A stretch of 64,000 bases of DNA from the NCBI GenBank assembly GCA_022841915.1, contig JALHQN010000013.1, positions 62,001 to 126,000 on the forward strand, in the 5' to 3' direction. Source of the stretch: Burkholderiales bacterium (GTDB lineage: Bacteria > Pseudomonadota > Gammaproteobacteria > Burkholderiales > WYBJ01). Under the pieces are notes generated by a model. That model was not told the origin of the DNA, made no database searches, and worked only from the letters and a program-made list of their open reading frames with translations. Every line of letters begins with the position of its first letter. The first letter of the stretch is position 1. The translations under genes were made by a program, and so were the position numbers. Shown piece after piece: positions 35,058-44,198 of this stretch.

Positions 35058-37916
35058 TCAGGCCGGCTGCGTGCCGCGCCGCTTGTCCACCAGCACGGAG
35101 CTGTCGAGCGCCGGCTCTTCCCCCAGCGCCAGCATCGCTGCGCGAGCCTCGTCGCGCAGGCGGACGGCGGCCTGCCAGCCCGACCTTTGCGGAAAAATGG
35201 GGGCGCCGATGCGTATGGTCACACGCCCGCGAGACGGCATCCAAGTTCTGTCGCGAAGGATTTCGCGCGCACCGATGATGGCGGTCGGCACGACGGGAAG
35301 CCCGGCGTCGGCCGCGATCACGAAAGCGCCCATCAGAAACGGCCGCAAGCCGCTTTGGCGAGTGAACGTGCCTTCCGGAAAGATGGCCAGCCGCTCGCCG
35401 CGCCGGGCATGCTCGGTGAAGCGGCGTACGTCTTCGACGCCGCGGGCGGCATCGAACCGCTCGACGAATTCAGAGCCGATAGCGCTTAGGAACAGGCGCG
35501 GAACGGCATAGTCGACGAACTCGCGCTTGGCGATGAAGGCATGTTGCCGCTCCAGAGCGCCCACCAGCATTATGCCATCCAAATAGCTGCCGTGATTGGC
35601 GAGCAGCACGTAGGGTGTCGTCGTCGGCAGATGCTCCAGGCCTTCGACGACGAGCGGGATCCCGGCGAGGCGGAAGAACGCTTTGGCGATCCGCCGGCTG
35701 ATCCACCAGGCCCGGTCGGGCCGGCCCGCCGCCACCGCGGCGGGCCAGGCCACCGGCGCGAGCAGAGCGAAGGCCAACCAGGCGCGCAGGCCGTAGGCCC
35801 AGGCGCCTGCCCGCCGCAGGCCCCTGACCACACCCGCTTGTGCGCTCTTCAGTGCCATCCGCGCAAGCTGCCATCGGAAACCCGCGCGGCGCTCTCCGAT
35901 GGCACCGCTCGTATAGACGTCTCGGGTGGCGGCGCGGCGAATCTTGCCGCTCGATGTCTTCAGCACCGTGTTGGGCGGAGCGAATACGATCGCGTCCGGA
36001 GGCGCTCCCAGCAGATCGATGCCGAGCGCGTTCACCTGGTTGCGCAAGCTCTCGGTATCCGCCGTTTGCTTGTCGCGAATCTCGGCGATCGCCACCACCC
36101 GCTCGGTGCCGGTGGCCGGATCGAGAACGCCAACCACGGCCACGCAGCCCTTGCGAATGCCGGGCAGGTTGCCGATGGCCTCTTCCAGTTCATACGGATA
36201 GAGATTGCGACCGCCGCGGATGATCACATCCTTGGTGCGGCTGGTGAGGTAGAGATCAGCTCCGGCCATGTACGCGATGTCGCCCGAGTTGAGCCACGTG
36301 CCATCGAACAGCTTGCGGGTCTCCTCCGGATTGCGGTAGTAGCCGCTGGTTGCCGAGGGGCCGCGAAACTGCAGCCTGCCCAGCATGCGCTCCCCCACTT
36401 CTCGCCCAGCGTCGTCGACGATGCGAATCTCGTGTCCGGGCAGCGGGCGACCGCAAGCGACGTAGCGCAGCGCCGTCGGGTCGTTCTCCGCGGCGGGCAC
36501 CGCGCGTTGCGAATCGATCAGAGCCGCGCGCTCGATGCGGTCGATCACCGTGCCGCGATTCATGGGCGGAATGGCCAGTCCGACCGTGCATTCGGCCAGC
36601 CCATAAACCGGAGCGAGCGCCTCGGGCCGGAACTTGCTGCGCTGAAAGCGCTCCGCGAAGCGGAGCATCGTGTCGGCACTGACAGGTTCCGCGCCGTTGG
36701 CGGCCAACCGCCATGAACTCAGATCCAGTTCATCGAGCAAGGCGTCCGGGATGCGCCGCAGACACAGCTCGAATGCGAAATTCGGTGCGGCCGTCACTGT
36801 GCCGCGGTGACGATGAATGGCCTGCAGCCAGCGTTCCGGACGAGCCAGGAAGTCCAGCGGCGACATCAGCACCAGCAATCCGCCGTGATAGAGGCTGCCC
36901 ATCCAGGCGCCGATCAGACCCATGTCGTGATAGAGCGGCAACCAGCTGACGCACACGTCCTGCGGCGTCAATTCGACGGCTTTGCCCCAGGCGCGGATGT
37001 TGGCCAGCAGGTTCGCGTGCGTCAGGGTCACGCCCTTCGGCGTGCCGGTGCTGCCGGAGGTGTATTGAATGAAGGCGATGTCACCGGGCGCCACTTCGGG
37101 CAGCGTCACTTGCATCTGCGCGTCGCGCAGCTCGGCCACGGTCGCGACATCCTTCAAGGACGCGACTTCGGCGCGCAAAAACTGCGCGAGCAATCTTGCC
37201 TCGGGCACCGTGACCAGCACCACGGCTCCGGCGCTTTGCAGGATGGCGGACTGGCGGCGCAGGTGGTCCTCGAGCTGCGAGAGACGTGCGGGCGGATAGA
37301 TCGGCACCGGGATGCCGCCCGCCAGCAGGATGCCGTAGAAGGTATAGAAGAATTCCAGGCTGGTGGGCAGCATGATGGCGACCGCCTGCTGGCGTTCGAC
37401 ACCGCGTTCGATCAGGCCGGCCGCCACCTCGCGGGCGCGCTGCGCGAGCGTTGCATAGTCGAGCTCCTCGACGAGGTCGGCTGTCTGGTAGAACAGCACG
37501 TGCCGTCGCCGGGGCGCGCCTGTCGCGTACCAGTCGAGCATCTCCAGGAGCGTGCGGGCTTGGTCGGGCGTCCCGATGTCCGACGACGCCTCGTCGCGGA
37601 TGATCGCCTGAGGCGCGGCGAACTCCAGCGGCGGCGCGCCGCTCGCCGTCCTGAGAGCGGCAAGAAGCTCGCGCGGCGTTTCGATCTCGAGCAATGTCTT
37701 TTCGTCGAGACGCAGGCGAAAGGCATCTTCTACGCGATGGATGAGCTCGACCCGCGCCAGACTGTCCAGGCCGAGGTCCACGTCTAGCCGGCTCTCGGCG
37801 CCGACCCGGCGCACGGCGCCCGGGTGCGTCTGCCGTACCAGTTCGGTGACGATGGTGATGACCTCGGTCAGCGCCTGCTGGGCGTCCTCGGGCAGTCGTG
37901 GGGGGATTTCGGTCAC
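35058..37916 (-). CDS. ACP / acyl-AMP ligase / PlsC acyltransferase fusion
   Basis: 952-aa three-part enzyme. (1) Acyl carrier domain (about 20-95) with the phosphopantetheine Ser in DLGLDSLARVE. (2) AMP-forming acyl ligase (about 150-690): FIQYTSGSTGTPKGV, FAAL-like GLAECTVGLAI, GYYRNPEET and TKDVIIRGGRN. (3) PlsC-type acyltransferase (about 730-940): NHGSYLDG and FPEGTF. It would activate a fatty acid, hold it on its own carrier and pass it to an acceptor such as lysophospholipid. I place the start at GTG 37916, overlapping the previous stop as GTGA; the track start at 37979 is inside that gene. Confidence 0.88.
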   Translation of the reverse strand: MTEIPPRLPEDAQQALTEVITIVTELVRQTHPGAVRRVGAESRLDVDLGLDSLARVELIHRVEDAFRLRLDEKTLLEIETPRELLAALRTASGAPPLEFAAPQAIIRDEASSDIGTPDQARTLLEMLDWYATGAPRRRHVLFYQTADLVEELDYATLAQRAREVAAGLIERGVERQQAVAIMLPTSLEFFYTFYGILLAGGIPVPIYPPARLSQLEDHLRRQSAILQSAGAVVLVTVPEARLLAQFLRAEVASLKDVATVAELRDAQMQVTLPEVAPGDIAFIQYTSGSTGTPKGVTLTHANLLANIRAWGKAVELTPQDVCVSWLPLYHDMGLIGAWMGSLYHGGLLVLMSPLDFLARPERWLQAIHRHRGTVTAAPNFAFELCLRRIPDALLDELDLSSWRLAANGAEPVSADTMLRFAERFQRSKFRPEALAPVYGLAECTVGLAIPPMNRGTVIDRIERAALIDSQRAVPAAENDPTALRYVACGRPLPGHEIRIVDDAGREVGERMLGRLQFRGPSATSGYYRNPEETRKLFDGTWLNSGDIAYMAGADLYLTSRTKDVIIRGGRNLYPYELEEAIGNLPGIRKGCVAVVGVLDPATGTERVVAIAEIRDKQTADTESLRNQVNALGIDLLGAPPDAIVFAPPNTVLKTSSGKIRRAATRDVYTSGAIGERRAGFRWQLARMALKSAQAGVVRGLRRAGAWAYGLRAWLAFALLAPVAWPAAVAAGRPDRAWWISRRIAKAFFRLAGIPLVVEGLEHLPTTTPYVLLANHGSYLDGIMLVGALERQHAFIAKREFVDYAVPRLFLSAIGSEFVERFDAARGVEDVRRFTEHARRGERLAIFPEGTFTRQSGLRPFLMGAFVIAADAGLPVVPTAIIGAREILRDRTWMPSRGRVTIRIGAPIFPQRSGWQAAVRLRDEARAAMLALGEEPALDSSVLVDKRRGTQPA

Positions 37917-39106
37917 TTGGGCGGGGTGCTCGTGAGGGCGGATTTGCGGCCGGGAGGCGGTGGGTCCTGCAGGATCCATTTTCCGCCCTGAACCCGGAAT
38001 ACCGACAGTTGCCCATGCTGCAACGCGCCGGCGTTGTCGAAGGAAATTTCGGCGGTGATGCCGGCATGGCGAATGTTGCGCAGCACCGGCAGGAGCTTGG
38101 CGGGCTTGATGGTGCCGGCCTGGGTCATCGCGGCCGCAATCACCATCACGCTATCGTAAAAGTACGGTGCGTACAGGCCGATCTCCTGTTTGAATCGCTC
38201 GCGATAGCGCTGGGCGAACTGTTTGCCGGCAGGGCGGCTCTCCAGCGCCGCGCCCGGGGTAGACGCAATATGGCCTTCCGCCGCCGGACCGGCCAGCTGC
38301 AGGAACTTGGCTGTGTTCATCGTCTCTCCGCCCAACAACGGGATGTCGAGCCCCAGCTCCTTCATTTGCCGTGCCATGGGGCCGGCTTGGGTGTCGTAGC
38401 CGCCGAAGAAGATGGCTTCGGGGCGCTCCTTGCGAATCGAAGTGAGGATATTGCGGAAGTCGACGGCTTTGTCGTTGGTGAATTCGCGCTTCACGACCTG
38501 GGCCTTGGCAGCGCGTATGGTGAGGGTGAACGCATCTGCAAGGCCCTGGCCGTAGGCCGTCCGATCGTCGATCACGGCGAAGCGCTTGAGCATGAGCGCC
38601 TGCGTCGCGTAGTGGCCGAGCGCGTTGCCTTGCTTGTCGTCGTCGGCCATGACGCGAAAGGTCGTCTTGAATTTCTGTCGCGTGTAGTGGACGTTGGTCG
38701 ATACCGACAACTGAGGAATCGAGGCGTCCGCATAAATCTTCGATGCCGGAATGGTGACGCCCGAGTTGAAGTGCCCCACCATGGCCTTGATGCCGGCATC
38801 CACCAGCTTCTGAGCGACGACCACGCCGATCTTAGGATCTGCCTGATCGTCTTCCGCGACCAGTTCCCACCTCACCAGTGCGCCCCCAAGTCGTACACCC
38901 CTTGCGTTCAGATCGTCGATCGCCATCTGCGCGCCGTTCTGGTTGTCTTTGCCGTAATGCGCCTGGGGGCCGGTGAGCGGCGAGGCGAACCCGATCTTGA
39001 TCACTTCGCTCGCCTGGGCCCGCGCCGGCGGCGGGCCACACCAAAACAGCAGGGCGCCCTTGGCAAGCGTAGCAAGCAACGCCCTTCTTCCGGCGCCTGT
39101 TTCCAT
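37913..39106 (-). CDS. Branched-chain-amino-acid-type ABC periplasmic binding protein
   Basis: 397-aa receptor of the LivJ/Peripla_BP_6 kind. Signal peptide (about 1-30, ends ARAQA), then IKIGFASPLTGPQAHYGKDNQNGAQMAIDDLNA, LVDAGIKAMVGHFNSGVTIPAS and IDDRTAYGQGLADAF. No ABC permease or ATPase genes are nearby. Its stop codon overlaps the start of the acyl-ligase fusion (GTGA), tying a periplasmic ligand sensor to a lipid-handling enzyme. The ATG at 39106 is preceded by AAGGAACGG. Confidence 0.9.
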   Translation of the reverse strand: METGAGRRALLATLAKGALLFWCGPPPARAQASEVIKIGFASPLTGPQAHYGKDNQNGAQMAIDDLNARGVRLGGALVRWELVAEDDQADPKIGVVVAQKLVDAGIKAMVGHFNSGVTIPASKIYADASIPQLSVSTNVHYTRQKFKTTFRVMADDDKQGNALGHYATQALMLKRFAVIDDRTAYGQGLADAFTLTIRAAKAQVVKREFTNDKAVDFRNILTSIRKERPEAIFFGGYDTQAGPMARQMKELGLDIPLLGGETMNTAKFLQLAGPAAEGHIASTPGAALESRPAGKQFAQRYRERFKQEIGLYAPYFYDSVMVIAAAMTQAGTIKPAKLLPVLRNIRHAGITAEISFDNAGALQHGQLSVFRVQGGKWILQDPPPPGRKSALTSTPPK

Positions 39107-39462
39107 CGTTCCGTTCCTTTGCGTCGGCTCTCGTCGTCCCGAGCCGGCCTCTAGGAGGGCGCTTTGCGGACGCATGAGCGCAACGTCCCTCTAGGATGGC
39201 GACGAATCGATGGATGCGGACCGTTCGTCCATCTCGGCGCTCGTGGGTGCCGAAGGCGAAATGATCCTATAGGTGGGGGTGGGTGCTGTCAAACGCGCCG
39301 AAAGCAGGCGCCGAAAGCAGGGCGGCTGCGGCGCTCGGTAGCGACGCCGTGGAGGGCTTGCTGCACGGGCCCGCAGCCTTGGGTGCTCGCCCAAGTCGGC
39401 TGTGCCGATCCTGCGCGGGAAGCGAGGCGCAAGCCCGCTCCCCGGCTGTCAGGCTATGCTGC
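39107..39462. other. Intergenic region with short tandem repeat
   Basis: About 355 bp between the ABC receptor and the His-rich protein gene, both minus-strand. It should hold the promoter of the former. Apart from the tandem 13-bp repeat listed separately I see no gene; the track ORFs here are Arg/Pro-rich shadows. Confidence 0.4.
39295..39320 (+). repeat. Tandem duplication of a 13-bp unit
   Basis: GCGCCGAAAGCAG occurs twice head to tail (39295-39307 and 39308-39320) in non-coding DNA. Probably a replication-slippage duplication; no function suggested. Confidence 0.7.
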
Positions 39463-39801
39463 CTAGCGTACTGAGAAGACGAAGGGCGGGACGTCCACCT
39501 GCACGACCACCCCGGCATGGCGCGGAGGCGCGTAGTAGTACACAGGGGCGGGCGGCACGTAGACGGGCCGATGGATCACGACACGTTCACGCACGACATA
39601 GCGCGGCTCGTAGTAGTGGCCGCCGTATACCCTGTGGTCGAAGCGGCGATGATGACCGCGATCGTAGTGACGCTCGTGATGGTGCTTGTGCCAGTGCTTG
39701 GAGTGGCCGTGCCCGTGGCGGTCGTGCGCGAGGGCGGATGCGCTCAATCCCATACCGATCGCCGCGAGGGCAGTGAGCAGTGCCTTGTTCGAGGTGTTCA
39801 T
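39463..39801 (-). CDS. His-rich exported small protein
   Basis: 112-aa secreted protein. Signal peptide about 1-25 (ends SALAH), then a dense His/Arg tract (HDRHGHGHSKHWHKHHHERH), a Tyr/Val/Pro-rich middle and a hydrophobic C-terminal strand VVVQVDVPPFVF. The composition suggests metal (Zn, Ni or Cu) buffering in the periplasm, but this is guesswork. Start ATG 39801 with a GGAGACC site. Confidence 0.7.
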   Translation of the reverse strand: MNTSNKALLTALAAIGMGLSASALAHDRHGHGHSKHWHKHHHERHYDRGHHRRFDHRVYGGHYYEPRYVVRERVVIHRPVYVPPAPVYYYAPPRHAGVVVQVDVPPFVFSVR

Positions 39802-39948
39802 GTCGGTCTCCGAGTGAACTCGATCGATCGGGATCTCGATCGAGCATGGAGGCATCGTAGAGCCGATCCGGCGGGAAAGCTGTAAAGCTTCGTAAACGAA
39901 TGTAACGGGTATTCGCGCGGCTTAGAATACCCCCGACCAGACACTTCT

Positions 39949-41007
39949 ATGGAAACCAACATGCAGCTTTGGCCCGGACGCAGCGACGAGCAGTGGGAGC
40001 GAGCGCAGGAGGAGATGATCGCCACCGGGGCCGGCGACGGGTTGCCCATCGTGCCGCCTACTGCGGACCGGGTCGAGCGCATGCTGGGGGCACATGCAGG
40101 CCACGCCGATGCCGTGATCTGCCAGCTTGCGCCGTTGTTCGCTCCGGTGACTTGGCGCGATTTGGCCATCAACGCGGTGATGGCGGGATGCAAGCCCGAA
40201 TACCTGGGTTTCGTCGCCGCGGCCGTAGAGGGCCTCGCCGACGGAGATTTCAATCTCGTCGGCATTTCGACCACCACCGGTTCGGCGGCGACCCTGGTGA
40301 TCGTGAACGGTCCCGGTGCGATTCGCATCGGGATGAATCCGCAAGCGAACGCCTTGGGGCCGGGCAACCGGGCCAATGCCACCATCGGCCGGGCCGTGCG
40401 TCTCGTGCTCCAGAACGTCGGCGGAGCGAAGCCGGGCGAGATCGACATGGCCACCCTCGGCCAGCCGGCCAAGTACTCGTTCTGTCTCGCCGAGAACGAA
40501 TCGGCCTCCCCCTGGGATCCGTTGCACGTGGAGCGTGGTTTCGCACGCACCGACGATGTCGTGACGGTGGTCGGCACCTCGGGCATCGTCGAGGTCGTCG
40601 ATTCGTGCAGCCGCTCCGTGGGCGAGTTGGCCCAGACGTTCGCGCAATCGATGCTCATTGCCGGCACGGTGGGAGGCGCGGGGCTGCTGGGCGGCGGCGA
40701 GCCGCTCGTCGTCCTGCCGCCCGAGCAGGCGAATTTTCTCCATCAAGCCGGCTGCAGCAAGGCGCAATTCAAGCAGGCGATCTGGGAGCGGGCCGCATTG
40801 CCCCTCGAGAGCCTCTCGACCTCGGTTCGCGAACACCTCGCCGGGCGTGCGAGCGGCGTCCCCGGCGTCGATCCCGGCGCGCCGCTGCGCGTGGCACAGC
40901 GGGCCGAGGACATCATGATCGTGGTCGCGGGTGGGGTCGGCATCAAGGCCGCCTACATTCCCACCTGGGGCGGCTCGACCCGGGCCTCGAGCCGCAAACT
41001 GAGCTGA
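39949..41007 (+). CDS. Paralog of the UGSC-partner protein
   Basis: 352-aa soluble protein clearly paralogous to the gene at 24395-25516. Shared segments are GLPIVPPTADRVERML, NAVMAGCKPEY, NALGPGNRANATIGRAVRL, KYSFCLAENE and SPWDPLHVERGF, with a similar C-terminal IMIVVAGGVGIKAAYIPTWG. Unlike that gene it has no UGSC gene beside it. Two starts are possible (39949 or Met at 39961); I keep the first. Function unknown. Confidence 0.85.
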   Translation: METNMQLWPGRSDEQWERAQEEMIATGAGDGLPIVPPTADRVERMLGAHAGHADAVICQLAPLFAPVTWRDLAINAVMAGCKPEYLGFVAAAVEGLADGDFNLVGISTTTGSAATLVIVNGPGAIRIGMNPQANALGPGNRANATIGRAVRLVLQNVGGAKPGEIDMATLGQPAKYSFCLAENESASPWDPLHVERGFARTDDVVTVVGTSGIVEVVDSCSRSVGELAQTFAQSMLIAGTVGGAGLLGGGEPLVVLPPEQANFLHQAGCSKAQFKQAIWERAALPLESLSTSVREHLAGRASGVPGVDPGAPLRVAQRAEDIMIVVAGGVGIKAAYIPTWGGSTRASSRKLS

Positions 41008-41205
41008 TCAAGTATGTGCCTGCGGCGTCGTTAGACCGCTCTTGCCGGGCGGCATCGGCCCGGATGTCGAGTCTGCCGCCCTCGGTTCCGCGGCTTGCGG
41101 CGCGTCGGCGTGCTGTCGCTCAAGCAGGCGGGCTGCGCGTCCGTTATCGCCTGGTGTGGCGCGAGCAAAGTCTGCTGCGCGCAGCAAACATCAGAAGGCG
41201 AGCCG

Positions 41206-41694
41206 ATGTATCCGTATGAGAACCCCCTGAAGATCCCGAAGGTCGAGAAGGCGGTGGCGCTGTGGACGCACCCGGACGGTCAGGTGCTGGGCTCGATCTA
41301 CCTGCATATGGGCGAGCCCGACCGGTCGAGCGGCGAGGATCCGTGGTCGGTCATGAACGGCCCGGAAGATTTCCTCGTGGTGCGTTGCCAGGAGCCGGAA
41401 GAGTTGCGCTTCTACAACAAGGCATCGCTCATCCGCGTGGAGTATGGCGAGGCCGAGCTGAATCTCGCCGAGAGCGGCAAGAATCTGCCTTGCAGGGTGC
41501 ACTTGATGGACGGATCGATCATCGACGGCGCCATGCGCAAGTCGTTGCCGCCCGAGCGCTCCCGGTTGTACGACTACATGAATACGGACAACCCGCGGTT
41601 CCTCAAGCTGTACGTCGGGCCGGCATCGGTGTGCCTCATCAACAAATCCTACGTGGGCTACATCATGACGCGTGAGGATTCACCGGACGCCTGA
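41206..41694 (+). CDS. Hypothetical protein heading the kinase/PilT run
   Basis: 162-aa soluble protein without signal peptide or membrane segment; no domain recognised. Mixed alpha/beta composition with FLVVRCQEPEELRFYNKASLIRVEY and LPCRVHLMDGSIIDGAMRK. The ATG at 41206 is preceded by GAAGGCGA. It ends 7 bp before the Ser/Thr kinase gene, so it is almost certainly in the same operon and may serve the kinase or pilus motors. Confidence 0.72.
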   Translation: MYPYENPLKIPKVEKAVALWTHPDGQVLGSIYLHMGEPDRSSGEDPWSVMNGPEDFLVVRCQEPEELRFYNKASLIRVEYGEAELNLAESGKNLPCRVHLMDGSIIDGAMRKSLPPERSRLYDYMNTDNPRFLKLYVGPASVCLINKSYVGYIMTREDSPDA

Positions 41695-41701
41695 CACCAT
41701 C

Positions 41702-44152
41702 ATGGGGTTGTTCGACACATTCCATGTCTCCCGCTCGATTGCGACCGTGCTGGCGGGCCGCAACTCGAGCGCCGAGGTCGTGAGTGCCGTGTCGCGGCTA
41801 CGCGGAGTCGGTCGCCGTGCCATGCCGAAGATCATCCCCGCGCTCCCGGACGATCCTCCCGGCGATCCGCTCACGAACCTGTTCGCAGAAATGATCACCA
41901 CGGCTACGCTGCCCCTGGTGGTCGAACAAGGCCTGTTGAATCAGGATCCTCAGGTCGTCGCTCGAGTGCGTGCGGCCCTGATGCGGTCCGGCAAGTACGA
42001 CCTCAATCGCCTGGTGGAACTGTACTCTGCGGCAGGCGGTGCGCTGGTCAATCTCGTGGAAGTGATTCTTGCGCGCAAGGACGGCGTGACGCCGAAGACG
42101 GTGCTGCGCATCCTGGATTGTGCGCACCAGGACAATCAGCCGAGCCTGTTCAAGCTGGTGACTCAGCTCGCGACCGAGTCGATGGTGTCGCACCTGATCG
42201 CTTTCAGCCGCAATGCCGAGTGGGAAGGTCGATACTGCATCGCCCAGACTATCGCCAATTTCTCCTCCGAGCCGGTGCGAGACACCTTGCTTCGGCTGCT
42301 CAAGGATCCCCACAAGCAGGTGCGGCAGGCGGCTGTCGAAGGCTTGGCCCGGCTGACCATTCCCGTGCCCGCCGGCCCGATCGCAGCGCTGCTGCGCGAT
42401 TCCGATCTGCTGGTGCAGACGCGCGCGATCGAGGCGATGATCAAGCTGAACGATCCGAAATCCGTGCGTGAGCTGCTCGATGTGCTGCAGGACGAATCCG
42501 AGCACGCCCGGCGGGCCGCCGTCGAGGTGCTCAACGCCATCGGCGATGCCAGCGCCATCAAGGACCTGCTGCACGCGATGAAGGATCAGGATTGGTGGGT
42601 CCGCGTGCGTGCCGCCGACGCCCTGGGAGCCATCGGCGGCCCCAAGGTGATCGACGCGGTGCTGACACTGCTCGACGACTCGGACGAGTTCATGCGCCGC
42701 TGCGCGGTCGAAATTCTGAATACCGCCAAGGATCCTCGTGCGTTCGATCGCCTGGTTGCCGCGCTCGACGACCCGGACTGGTGGGTGTGCGAGCGCGCGC
42801 TGGACGCGCTGGCGAACATGCGCGATCCGCGCGCGGTCCCGGCGATTCTCCGGTTCCTCGACGTCGACAACGAGGCGACCCCGGTGGCGATCAGAGCCTT
42901 GGCCGCCATAGGCGACACCCGGGCCGCAGGGCCGATCGCCATGAAGCTTCACAGCGACGACGAAATGATTCTGCGCGAGGCCGTCACCGCGCTGGAAGCC
43001 TTGACTGATGCGAAGAGTGCCGAGACCGTCCTGGCCAGTCTGCTGCAATTGAGCAGGCGCGATATCGTTGCCGACATCGTGCAGGCGGCGAACCGCGCAC
43101 ATGCCGCCATCTCGACCCGGGTGCGGGGACGCGCGGCCGCGAGCGATGCGAATCAGCGCGCCGCCTTGCCGCTGCAGTCGGGCAGGACGCGGATGATGCA
43201 GGCGGTGACCAAGCCCGCCGCCGATGCGCCCGTGGAGCCCGTCGAGCAGCCGGCGTCAAAGGCCGTGCGCGCCGCTGCGGCCACGCCCGTGTCGGAGCAA
43301 ATAGAAATCAACAAGCTCGTGGCCGACCAGGTAATCGGCGGCCGCTATCGAATCAAGCGGGAACTCGGGCGCGGCGGTTTCGGCGTGGTGATGCTGGTCG
43401 AGGATCTGATGGTCCACGAAGAGATCGCCCTGAAGCTGATCAGTCCGCATCTGACCGAGGACGAGGTGGCGATCACCCGCATGGTCCACGAGGTGCGCTA
43501 CGCGCGCAAGATCACCCATGAGAACGTGATCCGCATACACGATTTCATCAGCATAGGCAGGACTTACGCCATGTCGATGGAGTACTTCGCCAGCGTTCCC
43601 CTGACACGCAAGATCAGGCGTGGCCGGCACTTGCCCAAGCAGGAGGCGTTCGGCATGGTCCGGGATATCCTGCGCGGTACCGCCGTCGCTCATGCGGCGG
43701 GCATCGTGCACCGAGACCTCAAGCCGGCGAACATCCTCATCAACGACGACGGGGTGCTCAAGATCGTGGACTTCGGCCTCGCGGCGGCCATGAGTCACAG
43801 CAACTCCCGAGTGACCAAGACGGGGCATCTGGTCGGCACGCCGACCTACATGGCGCCCGAGCAGGTGCGCGGATTGCCCATCGACCAACGCACCGATCTG
43901 TACGCGCTCGGCGTCATCATGTACGAGATGTTCACCGGCGTGCCGCCTTATGTTGCCGACAACCCCATGGGCGTGCTGTACCAGCATCTCGAAGGCAAGA
44001 AGGTTCCCCCGCGGGATCATAATCCGGCGGTTTCGCCCGCCCTCGAGGCCGTGATCATGAAGGCAATGGCGGTGAACGTGGAGGAGCGTTACCAGAGCGC
44101 AGCACAGATGCTCGCCGATATTGAATCACTGATGATGCTGGAGGCAGCGTGA
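41702..44152 (+). CDS. HEAT-repeat Ser/Thr protein kinase
   Basis: 816-aa cytosolic protein with no membrane segment. Residues about 180-470 form a run of HEAT repeats (for example RDTLLRLLKDPHKQVRQAAVEGLARL), and a linker follows to about 545. The C-terminal kinase domain has all catalytic motifs: GRGGFGVV, ALKLIS, VHRDLKPANI (Asp about 672), VDFGLAA and MAPEQ. HEAT repeats probably dock a partner. The ATG at 41702 is 7 bp after the preceding stop. It is followed by two PilT-like ATPases and a PP2C phosphatase, suggesting reversible phosphorylation of pilus components (inference). Confidence 0.93.
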   Translation: MGLFDTFHVSRSIATVLAGRNSSAEVVSAVSRLRGVGRRAMPKIIPALPDDPPGDPLTNLFAEMITTATLPLVVEQGLLNQDPQVVARVRAALMRSGKYDLNRLVELYSAAGGALVNLVEVILARKDGVTPKTVLRILDCAHQDNQPSLFKLVTQLATESMVSHLIAFSRNAEWEGRYCIAQTIANFSSEPVRDTLLRLLKDPHKQVRQAAVEGLARLTIPVPAGPIAALLRDSDLLVQTRAIEAMIKLNDPKSVRELLDVLQDESEHARRAAVEVLNAIGDASAIKDLLHAMKDQDWWVRVRAADALGAIGGPKVIDAVLTLLDDSDEFMRRCAVEILNTAKDPRAFDRLVAALDDPDWWVCERALDALANMRDPRAVPAILRFLDVDNEATPVAIRALAAIGDTRAAGPIAMKLHSDDEMILREAVTALEALTDAKSAETVLASLLQLSRRDIVADIVQAANRAHAAISTRVRGRAAASDANQRAALPLQSGRTRMMQAVTKPAADAPVEPVEQPASKAVRAAAATPVSEQIEINKLVADQVIGGRYRIKRELGRGGFGVVMLVEDLMVHEEIALKLISPHLTEDEVAITRMVHEVRYARKITHENVIRIHDFISIGRTYAMSMEYFASVPLTRKIRRGRHLPKQEAFGMVRDILRGTAVAHAAGIVHRDLKPANILINDDGVLKIVDFGLAAAMSHSNSRVTKTGHLVGTPTYMAPEQVRGLPIDQRTDLYALGVIMYEMFTGVPPYVADNPMGVLYQHLEGKKVPPRDHNPAVSPALEAVIMKAMAVNVEERYQSAAQMLADIESLMMLEAA

Positions 44153-44198
44153 TACACGCAGAACCGAAGTCGCTCGCTTTGCGCGCAGGACGCTTGGC

